Assembly: GCF_901709675.1 (NCBI RefSeq)
Contig: NC_051099.1
Coordinates: 5,706,001-5,770,000 of the forward strand
Reading direction: 5' to 3'
DNA length: 64,000 nt
DNA from: Syngnathus acus
Taxonomy: Eukaryota; Chordata; Actinopteri; Syngnathiformes; Syngnathidae
A model generated the notes under the pieces. That model ran no database searches. It was not told the DNA's origin and saw nothing but the letters and a program-made list of their open reading frames with translations. Shown here piece by piece: positions 1 to 12,990 of this stretch. Within the stretch, counting starts at the first letter, position 1. Each line of letters starts with the position of its first letter. Position numbers and translations under genes: made by a program.

Positions 1-2260
1 GCTGCTAGCAAAATATTTACACTTTGGCACGCTGCTGAAGTCCGATTTGGGAGGGGGCGAGGGTGGCAGGTTCACCTGTCTTCATTCTTGTCATTGAAAC
101 TGAAGATAATTAAAGTTGATTGCGAAAGTTTTGTTCTGCAGTCTTTTACCTCCCACGCAGTGCGCGGTGATCACCGTAAAGGCTACTATTAGTCGATAAT
201 TAGAAGAAAGGCACGACGCGGGAAAAACTGACAGCACAAGCTGTGCCCACACACCTCGCTCCTGATGGCTGCTTGAACCAGAATCAATATGAGAAAGAAA
301 AAAAAAAAAAAAAAGGTCCCTGACCCGCCAAAAAGGCCCCTCGGTTGTTTGTCCATTAAAGTTTTTGCAGTGGCGTGGAGTGTAGCCACTTTCCTGTCTT
401 TTTTTTTTTTTTGCTAGCTTTGCCGGGGGAAAGTGCTTACTTTATCTTTACCTCCCGCGGGATTGCATTTCCCGGGACGCTTATTGAATGGCGAGTGCCC
501 AATGTCTACAAAAGACTCGTGCCGTATAAACAAGGCAGGAAAACCCAACAATGTTGTGCAATAAAGACGGGAGCTGCTCAGGCCCAATTTTGTCGACAAA
601 GTAAAGAAAGGAGAGGCTCTAAAAGAAAAAAGATTCTCTTTTCAGAATCCAGCGCAGGGCGCTTGAGGGCAGCGGATGACTACAAGCCCCCTCCAGAGGC
701 TGGATGCCCACACCTCGGGCGCTCCTTGTGAACTGCGTTGGATCCGTGCACTTTGTTTGCCAGAACTGGCAAAGAATGGAGACTACTTTTTCAACCCGGA
801 GCTGACTCTTCTATGGATGTGAACATTCCACCAGTGACAGACTACAGCCAGGCGGTAACGCTCTACAAAAAAGGGGGGTCCTATTTAGATCTACTGCTAC
901 AATTGTGCCATTTCTAACCGATTGAACTTCCTCAATGAAAATTTGAATTTTTTTTATTATTATTTAGATGTCGAGCAGATTTCAGGCTGCCTCCGTGTTG
1001 ACTTTGCAGCATTGAATTCCATAAGTGACTATTACTCTCAATACTAAACGTGTCATTCCGACACAGTCTTACAATCGACCATTTCTGTTCCACTTGGCGT
1101 CGGTAACAACCAAGTGGAAAATGGCAAAGACCCTCAAGAACAGAGTCACAATAGCTGTGAAGAAAAAAAAAAAGTGAGCATAGTCGACTCCATTTATATT
1201 GAAGACAGTCGAGAGCCTGAAGGGTCTCATCAGCAGTAAATTTCCTGCAACGTATTACAAGCTGGAGTGTAGTTTCAAATGAAACTGGGAAGAAGTAAGA
1301 TCACTCCAGCCTACCATGCCGACAATAGCGGACGTTACAGACATTCGTTTGCTCCCCGATAACTGCGGCCAAAATGCTGCCTGCTTTGTTTACGTGGTGG
1401 ACGCTGGGTATTAGTGCCGTACTGACGAGCTTGAGTTTTTTTTCTTTTAAGAATCCAGTTTAAGTTCTATGTGTTGCATTTCCTGATTTAGGGTTGTCAG
1501 AGCAATTTTAACTGAATTTATGTATTCATGTCACAAGCCTCTCCCAATTAGTTTTGATTCCTTTCCTACGGTCTCCAATGCCTACAACGTCAAATTGTTC
1601 ACTGTAATTAAACGCCCACGGCAAGTAGGCCGTTTTCCGAACGACAGATTGGCATTCGCGTCCTTTCCCCAACCCCCAGCCCCGCAACGGGCCCCCTCTA
1701 GAGATTCGGAAGCGGAAGGTACGTACTTGACATCCCATCAGCAGACGGCTCACTGACAAGTAGGCCGTAAAGGCTTTTTTCTCGCTTTGATTACACTAAG
1801 TGCACAGAGGCCAGATGCGACCCGAGCCAGTCATCTGTTGGCTTGCCAACAACGCTCGCCGTCGACGGGGATGAAGGAGGGAGGTGCTGCCGGGCAGGGA
1901 GGGGCGGGGCGGGGCTGACTCGGGTACACTTGGGGTTTCATGTCCCCTGAGGAATGAAAGCATTGTTCTTCATTACACTTGAAGAGGCTTCAGACAGCGA
2001 ACAAGTCCATCCCCGCACCTGTTTCCATTAACTGGACTTGAGCTGAAAGCTAAATGCTACTTGGTGACCGCCACAAAAGACAATTTACATGTCAACATTT
2101 ATATGCCAAATATGTCCTCGTTTTTTCTAGGTATTCTACGACAAGTCAATTTGCTTCCAGAGAGGATTCATCAGCAATCAATTATATTGATTTTTTTCAC
2201 CGACTCCTATTACTTATATCACAGACCTCCTGGAATCGCTGTTATTATTCTTCCAATGAA

Positions 2261-2435
2261 TACCGTAATTTTCAGACTATAAGTCGCACCGGAGTATAAG
2301 TCGCACCAGCCATAAAATGCCCAAAAAAGTGAAAAAAACCCATATATATGTATATAAGTCGCTCCTGAGTATAAGTCGCCCCCCCACCCAAACTATGAAA
2401 AAAAAAACGCGACTTATAGTCCGAAAATTACGGTA
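2261..2435. repeat. TIR element, TACCGTA family (GTCGC subfamily)
   Basis: The ends are inverted copies: TACCGTAATTTTCAGACTAT at the left and the reverse complement, ending ...CCGAAAATTACGGTA, at the right. The interior has several copies of an ATAAGTCGC motif. TA dinucleotides bound both ends, as expected for a TA target duplication. There is no coding capacity. It differs from the other family members in the window by having GTCGC where they have GGCGC, so it is a separate subfamily. Which transposase mobilised it cannot be read from the sequence. Confidence 0.85.
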
Positions 2436-2718
2436 ATTGTCTTTACATAGGACTCAACTAGGGCTGTAATAATTAATCCAATAACTCAATTACTGTAGAT
2501 TGCATGGAAAGGTTGAGTCAGAATATATGCCTGGAAGCCACTTTGCAATCACGCTTTTGTTCGTTACCGCCGGTGAGTTGGTGCAACAGCAGCGAGCGAG
2601 GAGGAAAGGATCTATAAAATCAGATCACGTACAAAATTTGGGATCATTTCACACTTGACAAGGAAGAGAGTGCAAAGGGTACAAAAACATCACGTCTACT
2701 AGCTCCAACAAAATGGAA

Positions 2719-3050
2719 TACAGTGATCCCTCGCTACTTCACGTTTCGTTTATCGTGGCTACATCGCGGATTTTTTTTCGAAATTAAAAAAACATTTATA
2801 AGTCAAAATAAAACTTCGAAATTGAGAAAACGTGTGTCTAACCTTTAGGACAATGTAGTATTGCTCCAAATATTTGTTAACATTCCTTTAGAAGTCCGTT
2901 TTCGCATGTTAGCACGATCGCGAATTAGCATCTTTCCACGAACTCGTTAGCCTGCCCAGTACTTCTTATTCGTGACCGTACTTCGCGGATTTCACTTATC
3001 GCGGGTGGGTTTTGGAACCAATTATCCGCGATAAACGAGGGATTACTGTA
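2719..3050. repeat. TA-flanked TIR element with CAGTGATCCCTCG termini
   Basis: The left end (TACAGTGATCCCTCGCTAC) is matched by an inverted right end (CGAGGGATTACTGTA). The arms extend inward through motifs such as TTTATCGTGG, CATCGCGGATTT and, on the other side, CGCGGATTTCACTTATCGCG. The flanks are TA on each side, which suggests a Tc1/mariner-like TA target. The interior has no open reading frame worth noting, so this is a non-autonomous element. The class assignment is inference from the flanks only. Confidence 0.8.
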
Positions 3051-5693
3051 TACCAAAGACAACCATTGTTGACGAGAACCTACGCTCATTCGCCGGCACC
3101 CACGGCACTCACCAGTCGAGGCTCCACCTTTCAAAACATTTTACTCTCAAAGTCACACATGATGTTCCACTTTATACAACAAACCAATTGAAACTGACTC
3201 AACAGCAGCTCTGCCAGCTGCAGCATCATTTTCCGACTCTCATTTCGTTTGAATCAAGGAATCACTTCAACACGAAAACTTTGAACTTCCACTTGTCACT
3301 TCCAACAAGACTCCAAAATGAAAACAAATCCCCCAAGATTTATCCAAGGAGTGTTTTTAGACGCTGAAGTCATCCCTTCAACTCAAGACTCAGTCATCCA
3401 TATAACTACATCAGATATTACTCCCACTGGGCATTTTGCACAGCTCTTTAAATTTTAAACAGCCAACTATTTAATTAATCAGTCCTTTCATCTTGAGTTG
3501 AGGGTTGACGTTTTTTTTAATATATTTATTTTTTTTTATTTTCACCCTGAAATGACCCCATTCGGCATCCCAAACAAAGATCATACTTTGACTAGATTAA
3601 TTAATTTTGTGGGAGCACGTTAACAGCACGATGCAACTGAAATGCCAAAATGATGGCAGAAGTAACAAGGTATCAATATTAGCTCATTTAATACAGAACA
3701 ATCTAGCTATCCCGAGCTAACAACAGCTATCATCCATGACAAGCATCAAATATAGTATTCAGTAAAGAGAGAAGTGATGACATCATCCTATAAGAACACT
3801 GAGATGTCATGTTTAAAATACCAGTTTTGCAAAAACACACAAGCTCAATAAAAATGTAAATTTCATGGCCGTAGAGTTTGAAAAAAAATTGGATGAGGAC
3901 CAAATTCTCTGGAAATACATGTATTATTCACCAAAGTATTCAGTCCAGCGTGGCCTTCTCTCCTACAATGTTAGCACAAGCCAGAAGGATGAAAATTCTG
4001 GATCTGCACCAAATTTTAATGGGTTCTTTCTTGGCACTTGATGCCCCACCCTTACACGAGGGTTCGCCTCCTTGGCCGAGCGAAGAAAAGATGGTGATGG
4101 AAATCACATCCGACCAATGTTATCTTTGAACTGAGTTTATATTGCCTCGGGGGGGCCGTGCTTAACTAACGACTCTTCGATGTGTAATTGCAGTGGAAAA
4201 AAAAAAAAAAAAGAAACAAAACCATCCTGCAATGCTTAACACAAAGCAAGTCAGAACTGGCCGGGGTAAATAATTAATATGCTTTGTGCAAATGCCGCCC
4301 GTGCTTTGTCTCCGCCATTGCAATGAAGCCAGAGTCAGAAGTTGCAGCTGCCGTCCAAAAACAACACGGACTTGTTTGCTTTTGTGATCACTCGGAGTAA
4401 ACAGCCGTGGCCGGGCCGTAGCGCGTTCATGGGTGAAAGCGGCATCCCGGATTAAGCCCCTCCGTATAATCCACAACAAATGTCTGCCATCCTCCGACTC
4501 AGCAGAAAAAAAATTTTTGATATAAAGATCGCCGTCAAGTTTCTAGAAACCTTTTTTTTTTTTTTTATGGAGCACTTACACCGGCCCATGTGCCGCATGT
4601 TGCCCACCCTTGGCCTAAACCATGAAACTGCCTTGCGGGAACAGTCCCAACATAGCCTGTTTACCACTTGCATCATGATTGTGTAACTGATGTGAATGCT
4701 TCGGCGGCGTGATGGGTGGTGGTGGGGTGAGAGGATGCGTCGCCTGCTGTTATTTCATCACATCTCCATGGCAATGCGCAAGATGTTAAAGCCTGAAACC
4801 AAACAGTGCAAGGCTGAAGGGAAAAAAAAAAAAACAGCCACACGCACTTCTGCCAACAAAATACTGTAGACAAAGTTCACCCACATCATCCCAGTGCATA
4901 ATCCAACTGGCAATGAAAAGGGAACGCTGATGCCCCCCCCCCCCCCCCGAGAAGATCAGCGTCCTGAACCCCGTTAACAATCCACGCACATCCGCATTAA
5001 CTCCTTCTCCGTGGGGTACACAAGCACATTTCATTCCACTTAAAGAGCCGATTCTGTATTTCAACACAGCGTTGCCAATTCGGCATATGCGCAAAACACC
5101 AAAGCACGGCACTTGTTTTTCTAATTTTAACTTTGAGAACGCGGTTTGCAGCGGACCAGGGAGATGGACACAGCTTGTTCTATAATGGTGTTGCACGAGT
5201 TGTAAAACACGGAAAATACAGCAAAATAGATGAAGTACGCATCACGTTGGACGCAACTTTGAGCCGCATTTCAATTGACGCTCCGCATTGCAAGCGCTTT
5301 AACGCACCACCGCTTGTTTTATTGCCGTGATTTACAACAGAGTCAAGTGGACCGCAACTCCCAATACGTGTGCACTTTATAATATGTATGTATTTATTTA
5401 AGTATTTTTTTTTTCTACGACAGAATGCGACACACCAGAGTTCCCAGTGGTGTGGCGAGCGAATGTCCAAAGTGATGCGAACGGGCAAAGAAAAAAATCC
5501 CCATTTAAGCAATAAGTCCAACTTCACGAAGAGCCGGCAGTTGCGGTATATATCCACAAGCTTGATCACAAGCCACGCAAAAAGGAAAAAAAAAAAGCTG
5601 CTGTTTAATATGCTTCAAAATCCACACGCATGGAGATGGAGGGAAAGTGCATATAGTCCACAAAAGGCAGCCCGGTGGAGGAAAGGAACCTAC

Positions 5694-5766
5694 CTTGGAG
5701 AACAGCCGCCTGAAAGATGAATAAAAAGAGAATAGTCGCCAAAGAGCCGCAGCCTGCGTGCGCCAT
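5694..5766 (-). CDS. first coding exon (signal peptide) of an unidentified secreted or membrane protein
   Basis: On the - strand an ATG at 5766-5764 sits in a perfect Kozak context (CCACCATGG). It opens 24 codons that read as a classic signal peptide: a short N-terminus (MAHAGCGSLAT), a hydrophobic core (ILFLFIF) and a small-residue tail (QAAVLQ). The exon ends one base into the next codon (Gly if that base is followed by GN) at CAAG|GTAGGT, a good donor, so the following intron is phase 1. Phase-1 introns right after the signal peptide are typical of Ig-, FN3- and other extracellular-module genes. I do not recognise the protein. The next exon is not visible down to position 1. The gene points away from ncam1, with the two start codons about 14 kb apart. 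A non-coding or chance signal is possible, but Kozak, hydropathy, phase and donor together make a real exon likely. Confidence 0.7.
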
Positions 5767-5930
5767 GGTGGACACCTGCTTCAGTTATGGTGGCACGAAG
5801 CGAGCGGCTTCACCTACTGTGGAGCCCCCCCACACGCACACACACACACACACTCCCCCACTCCCCTCCTCACTCACTGCCTGCCTGGCTGGTTTCCCCG
5901 CCTTCCCGTCTCTAGACTCCGCTAATAAGA
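5767..5930 (-). promoter_or_regulatory. putative 5' UTR and promoter-proximal region of the - strand gene
   Basis: Immediately upstream of the - strand ATG lies a purine-rich, GT-repeat-containing leader (on the + strand, a CA/C-rich stretch) with no further ATG in the nearest ~50 bases. No TATA box is obvious and the transcription start cannot be fixed from sequence. The call rests on position next to a convincing first exon. Confidence 0.4.
5831..5853. repeat. (CA)n microsatellite
   Basis: A run of CA dinucleotides with one CG interruption, flanked by C homopolymers. It falls within the putative 5' UTR or promoter of the - strand gene. Confidence 0.9.
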
Positions 5931-8900
5931 TGCGGGCAGAAGCACGGCTTCTTTGGGCACCCTCAATCGTTATGAGATATGACAGTTTTTTTCCAATTTA
6001 TGGCCGTTTTGGAGCAGGGCCACTGATATGCAAAAAAAAAAAAAGGTCATTTTCAATATTGAAAGATGGGGAGTTCAATGAATATTTTGCAATGATGCTG
6101 CGCTAAAGACTTGGATCTGATATTTCTGCAGGTGCGCACTTCCAAGATCTGTTTGGCAATTGCGCACAGGTGCGCGCCCCCCCCCACCCCCCCTCGCTCA
6201 TTGCACCCTCTAAGGGAAATAGGAAAAACGTCCTTATTAAAGGGGAAGTCACCTCAGGGATGTGTCTCAAGTCCCCTTCTCACACTCCCTCTGTTCTCCA
6301 TTTACCTCATCAACACCTTTGTCCAATTTGCTGACAGCAACAAATTCTAGAACCCCAAATCTGGAAGAAAAAAAAAGAAAAGAAAAAAATTCAACCTTGC
6401 CACCTCCACAGTAAGAACTACAGACAACCCCCCCCCCCCTCCTCTTTGCAGTGCAACACAATGTAAATAATCACACTAGTATCATATCATAATTCAACAT
6501 TCTCGCAAATGTGGTAAACATGACAAAGAAAAGAACTCAAGGAGCCACGCTCCAGCTTGCCCATTCCATCATGATGTGATCAACATTGCCATCTATTGGT
6601 CCTCTTCGTCACAATGCACAAGTCAAAGCAAAACCTTGTCCAGATGGTTGGCAGCAGAGGTACGAAAACTTGAAACAATGAACAGTCGAACGGCAATGAG
6701 CTCATTTCGATAAATATAGTGCCGGGCGGGGATTAAAACCGAGAGGAAACAGAAGATGCGAGCCGCCGCCACCAGGAGGAAACGTGTCCATGGGATTTTA
6801 GGAACAATGGCCGTGCTCACAGTGTTTCTACGGGGACAGTGTCTTTGTTTTTTTTTTCGGTGCATCCAAATCTTACAATATTTACTAAATTGCATACGGA
6901 AGGAGGCATTTGTTCCAGGGGAGGCCTTTATCTGTGTCTCCGGTTTTGCACAGGAGGCCCCAATCAGCCATTTTCGCATCGGAGCATCAGCGCTCGTAAG
7001 GAAGGTGCTCGTTCCGCCGTTGTGATCTACAAAAGCTCCCTTTGCCTGGTCCCGACTGGGGAAATTTCTATTTTTAAACATCTGCTTAACCGGCACCGGC
7101 ATTTGCAAGAAAGTTGTTTGCGCGTCTGCTACACATGCGCCTGGAAGATAAGATTGCTATCATACGCATGGCGTCGTTTGAACCGTCGATGTCGCGGCGC
7201 TACGTTTGCGCATGAAAGGCGAGTCAGATAAAGCTATCCGTCTTTTATCTGACACGAGGAAGAAGGAAATGGGACGAGGTGGGGAGGCATTTATGGAATT
7301 GAAAATGGCCAAACAACCACTGATGTCATGAACTTTAATTATTTCTACAGCTGTATATATATATATATTTTTTAAAACATATAAAAACTAAATGTTCTGC
7401 TTTTCAAAAATCTTGATGCCTAAATTGTCCTCCAATCTTAAAATGAGTTGCACCTTCAGAAAAGTAGCGTTCCCTCATGTTGTCCTCTGTCGGCGGGTTC
7501 ATTGACATTCCCGGCCGGCAGTTTATTGCAATTTCCTATGCAGGCCTTTGATGTGGTCCAGATTTAAAAATTCTGTTTGTGAAGCGTCCATACCTTTGGT
7601 CTTTCAAGAGCTTGGCATGATCGGAGGCTGACAAGCCAAAGCGATGACTACCTCCGCCTCACCCCCATCCCACCCCGCCCACCTGAAAAGAAAGGAGCCA
7701 GGGGTAACATGAGGAAGGCTCAGGAAATTCAAAGCTCTCATCGTAATGTTGGGCTGCCTGTTGCCAGGGCATTGATGAAAATAATAACGCATCTCCCCAT
7801 CCTCAAAAAACACATCCGGGATTGAGATGTAATAAAAACAAAGTGAAAAACGGCACTTTTATTTTGGTTCAATTTTGATCCCAAAGACTTTTTTTTTTTT
7901 TTCTATGGTGATTTCAGGCTATTTCATGTAATTGCGTGAACACACCAAGCGCCAAATAGAAAGGACGCAATTCCTCGGAAAGTGGCGGGGTTCAAAAGAT
8001 GTGCCAGTTTGAAGATTGGCGCTGTGAAGAGATTTCGGACGATTTATATGAAGATGACTTCATTCTGACACAGCAGCTACTCTAAAATAAATCAAAGTCA
8101 AAGTCTGCTTTATTATTATTATTTAGTATTAATATATATTCCACAACCAAGCAATCACTTCATTTCTTCGAAGTATTTTGCAAAATCAATCACCTTCTGA
8201 CTGTTTAAAAAAAAAAGCTCAGCGCTACCGACCAGCTAGCTGTGCTTGTGTTTGAGCCCCAAATTGTAACTTGTTTACTCCAGATCAGAAGCTGATTTGC
8301 ATGCATACTGCGAGCAAAATCAATAAGCAAGCCGAAAGATTTCATTAAGGCCCGACTTCCTCGCAAAAGCCGCGCTCATCCGGCAAGGTGTTGGGACCCC
8401 GTAGTCCATCACGGGCGGGAATTCAGAACATTATTATGAGTTCAGGGGTCACGTTGTACATGGCTGATCCCGTCTGTCGGGACTGCCTTTAATCTCTTTG
8501 TTTATTTATTTCTTTTTGGTGTGCTGATTGCATCGCTCCTCTTTTATTAGGTGCGCCGCTAGAGAGCGAGGAGCTTGATGTATACGCTATTAACATTAAT
8601 TTTGTATTATATAGACTAACGCACAACCACGCGGTTGAGATCAATTAGTCGTGCGGTCGTCATGGGGACGTTGCTAATTTAAGTACACCTTAAGTCAGAA
8701 ATGAAGTGCAGTAAGTGGCTGCAACCAGCAGGGGCGCACCTGCACATGGACCGAGGCACAACTGAGGGGCTAAAAGTCAAACTAAGAGCAAAGTATCTGA
8801 AGCATTTCAAAATAGTTCACGCAGCTATGTTGTAAATCAAAACATGAAAAACATTCAAAGTCAGCGCATGAGTGTTTGTGGTTTGTGTGAAACATTTCTG

Positions 8901-11900
8901 TTGCTTCTCATCCTCGTCCTTGACGGAGAAACCATAATTGAATATATGATTGTGTATAAATTGCATCATATTGCGAGACGTGTTTTCACTCAGGTCTTTT
9001 TTTTTTTTATGAGCGACCTTGTATGTGAAAACAGCTATTAAAATGTATATATGCGCATCTTTACCTACAACGAATGCAAAAGGGGGCCATTTAGATTATT
9101 TTTAAGGATCTTTCCAAGTGAAGAAGAAACTTCGTCCCCCCCCAAGTTTATCCTAGATGATAACACGAAGCATTTGCAATAGTCTAATAGCCGTGAAGCA
9201 AAACGAGACGTTCAGTTAGCTGGCACGGTTCCTCGAGAACGATTGTTCCCGCCTTTGGTGTGGGATTCCCTGGAATGTACCCGTTTTTTTTTCCTCACAG
9301 AAGAAGACTTCCAAATGATTATGAATAACACGTGCCAAGGAAAGGGGGGGGGGGGAGGTGATGGAGAGGTGAGCGCGTTTGTCGCAGTATTTCCGCCGAA
9401 CGTGCGAAGCGACAACTTTCCAGGAGGATGCCGCCACAGTTGCATCATCTCGTGCGGCGGCGGCTCGAAAAGCTCCAAGCTTAAAAATGATTATGATCAG
9501 CTTCAATTTGCATACTTGGCATACGTCATCCGCAGACTAACGCACCTTGGAGGGATATTATATTGCAAGTAGTTTGCAAATATGTTGTCATTTCTTCCTA
9601 CTAAAAAAGGCCATTTGAAAAATGAAAAAAAAATCCATTAGCACTAGCATAAATGCTAATCAATGACAGGCTCCACAATACTTGAACACTGCAATTAACA
9701 TGTAGAGCACATGTTTAATAGTTCGGAATGTCCCAACAAAATATAAATGATTGTACGGCGGACATTTAAAATCCAAACGCTGTTCTGTCATTTACCGGCG
9801 TACTGACAATATGGCTGCCAAAATGCAAGAGAACAAGGCCAAGTGGCTAATTAGCCGGAATAACGCAAATGAATGAGAAGATTCTGTCGGGTTGAGAGCT
9901 AATTGAACATTTATATGATAGCAGCCGGTGCTCACCACGCAACACCTCCACAAGGACTGGAAGCTTTTTGTTACTTTGTCGTCGCTGCTATCAAGGCACA
10001 AGCTGATGATATTTACGGAGAATCAAAATGAATTACGAGAATCGAACGCTACCAAATAAGCCAAGCCGACAATTGCCTTTCTATGTATGTGTCAAATGCG
10101 CAGTCAAAAGCCCTTTCTCATTTAATAGTATTGCTTTGCCGCCATCTTGGTGAGTTGTTGAAGTGAGTTGAGAAGCTCAGCATGGTGAGGCACTTTGTAG
10201 AAGTACTCGCACATTTTCACAAGAGCGAGAGAACACTGTACAAGTAAAAGGTCATGTAAAGAACCCCAGTCTTTATATTATTTTCAAGTATGAATTCATC
10301 GTAGGCCCGCTTTTGCGTTATAATCCAGATGGCTAGCGTACACACGCCCGGTCGTGTGTGCAGAGCTTGTTAGCCGCTTGTTTACGAGCCTTCATTCTCT
10401 TCTCTCCGGAGCAGCCGCGAGCTGGCTTCCACCTCCTGCCCCCCTGCCTCCACCACCTCGCGGGGGCTTAGCCAGATTGAGTCAGGCGGCGGGTTATCTC
10501 GGATGTGCACAGCTTTGACATAATTGCCCCCCTCATGAGCTCGCCGCTGCCGTTATTTCACACACTGAAACTCGCAAGCGCCCGCGCACGTTACTAGCGC
10601 GGCCTCACTGCCTTGCCGCATGATTTGGTGCCAATTAGCTGCCTCTCCTGGTGACGCGGCGGCAACCTCCGAATTATGACTTGTTAGCTAATTTGTCGTC
10701 AGGTATGAAAAGGCGTGAATGTCAGGTTTTCTTTTCTTTCTTACAAAGATCGTTTCAGCAAGGCCCCGGCTGGGGTGTTGGCGCAGATAGCGATCATGCT
10801 AAGCCAGGTAAAGCTCTGACGCAATGTTTTCATTTCTCATGTCACCGTTTTGGCTCATCCGCCAATGCTCAGCTTTGCCGTAAAACTCAAATGTGTAACT
10901 TTTTGCGTCAGATTGACAGACGATTGCAATTTTCTGCCTATTCCTATCCAGAAATATCTCCACATAAAAGACAATAACATGTTGAGCACATCCATTAGTT
11001 ATATCTTAATGCTAATCTTAATGCTAACGCTAACACGCAGTAATGTCTTGGGCAATGTCTTAAGCATGCGACTGTTGAAGCTGAAGATTTTGGAATACAA
11101 ACAGTGCAGCAACACATTTAGACAGACAATGTTATTGAATTCAGTCATGTATTTTTTTTTTTATCTGCTGCAAAGAATAACTGTGCTGAGGAATGACATC
11201 TCCCGTTTTCATGAATACCCGTCCATATGTCTATCTTATATTTGTGGCCACAATAAGAAGTAAAATGGGCAATGGCTTGATGGTGATTTGTATTCTGTGC
11301 TTTTGGCATTGTTGTCTTGTTAAAGGCAGGAAAGGACAAATCACGGCCGGAATGTAACTTAAGGTGCAAAAAGAACAAACAGCGACTTTGACAAATGGTG
11401 TCAACTCGAGCATGTTCACCTCCTCGACTCACGGGCCGAGCGGAGGAAGCCTGATGCGGGCTTCTCTGGAGACTACGTGTCCTCCTTCGGTGCTGCCATG
11501 GAAGTCCTTCGCTGACACGTCGCTACTTTTTTGTCATTGATCATTGGTGCCAAGCAGGCCATTGCGTCGATTTCATCATGCTTGCTGCACTCGCCACAAA
11601 AAAAAAATGCGGTCGTCATACTGTATGCCGAGGACATGCCAGACTTTTTCAAGGCCGTGGAAGATATCACGAAAAACTTTTTTTGCTCGCCTGTTTTTCC
11701 TTTTTTTGTTTTCCTTAATCAGCTTTTCATAATGATCGCCACCTCAGATGAAAGTACATCATGAGTTGAACATCTTTCGGCCTGTAATATTAGCAGCTAT
11801 TCAATCCATACAGGAGCATCACTATAAAAAAATGAGCTCATTAAAAGATGTACCGTCTTAAAAAAAAAAAAAATCCTCAGCATTAGTAGTATTCAACTCA

Positions 11901-12739
11901 TTAGCTCCCTTTCAAATGCCTCCTTTCAATTGGAATAATAAAGCTTCATGTTAGATTTGGGCGGCGTCGGACCGATCAATCTGACGCCATTATGAGTCTG
12001 CTCACTTTACGGCGCGTCGATTGGACCGCTCGTATAAATTCAAGGCCGGCCGTTTTGCGCGACGAGCGTCAATGAATGTGTTTAATGCAAACACTATCTG
12101 TGCTTTTGTGTGATTACGCCTTGAAATGTTGAGTTTATGAATATTAGCAAACGAGGGGTGTAAATGTTTAACGCCTCTTGCTACGGCTTTAAAAGTTGCC
12201 GTCGAAGTAAAAAAAAAATAAAAAAATTTTAGTTATACTTTTCTTTCACACTCATTTAAAGACAAATTAACCACGATAAGGAAACTACATTTAAGGCAAA
12301 CAACTCACACAGTCATAAAATAAGCTAAAGAAAAAGCACGAGTTCATTTCAACAGTCCCTAATCATTTGACCATTCCTCAGCTGAATGAGAAACAGCCAT
12401 AAATATAAATGCTGACTTTTTCAAACTAATGCATATCGAAGCAGCGCCATTGTCGGCGGAGCCTATAACAAAGAGGGCCGCCTTTCCTTTTTTTTATGGA
12501 AGCGAAGCACCGCAGCGCTCAGAATTAAAAATGAATTCTCAATATGCATACATCTCTTTACAAGCACGCCGTGCGGCCCTAAAACTTCATTTGGAAATAT
12601 TTGTCAGCGAAGGTTGGATTTTACGAGGACACGCCATTGTTGGGCTTCTCTAAGGAATTTCTCATTTTCTTTTGTCTTGGCAGCTGGGGATGAAAAGAAG
12701 TGCTCGCTTAGGAAAGAACCAACGGAATGGAAGACAAAA

Positions 12740-12990
12740 CAAAGGCCGAGACAGGACTGTTGGGAAGCTGAGACAAGACGAAGACCGAGACCACCGGGAC
12801 CGGGATGAGACCAAAACTTCTGGGAGTCAAGAGCGAGGCCGAGACGAGCCCAAGCCGACTCCGAGATGAGACAGAGACTTTTGGGAGTCGAGACCAATTC
12901 AAGACCGAGGTTGAGACGAGTCTAAGACCGAGACCGCCAGGATCGTGACCGAACCATGACTTTTGGGATTCAAGCCCGAGACAACTGAGG
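12740..12990. repeat. degenerate tandem repeat built on GAGACC/GACCGAGAC
   Basis: Repeated variants of GACCGAGAC, GAGACGAG and GAGATGAGAC recur over about 250 bp. A longer unit containing CTTTTGGGAGTCRAGA (or close variants ending TTGGGATTCAAG) is seen three times. This is an old, diverged minisatellite-like array. It creates long arginine/glycine/proline-rich frames on the + strand and leucine/serine/glycine-rich frames on the - strand, which are artefacts of the repeat. Confidence 0.75.

Larger units (their letters stand above)
1..5693 (-). other. presumed first intron (5' part) of the unnamed - strand gene; no exon seen
   Basis: This stretch lies downstream, in the - direction, of the signal-peptide exon at 5766-5694, so it should be intronic until the next exon, which appears to be outside the window. 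Reading the - strand I found no good acceptor followed by an open phase-1 exon with Ig, FN3 or other recognisable coding features. It contains two TIR transposon copies (2261-2435 and 2719-3050), poly(A)/poly(T) runs, for example near 300, 405, 4198 and 4552, and a C homopolymer at about 4935-4949. That it is intron rather than intergenic DNA is inferred from the donor at 5693. Confidence 0.5.

Noticed and set aside
7590-7714. Strong - strand acceptor (CTCCTTTCTTTTCAG|GTGGGC) with a possible donor near 7596
   Set aside because: It could be a further exon of the divergent transcript, but the frame stops at once and there is no independent support.
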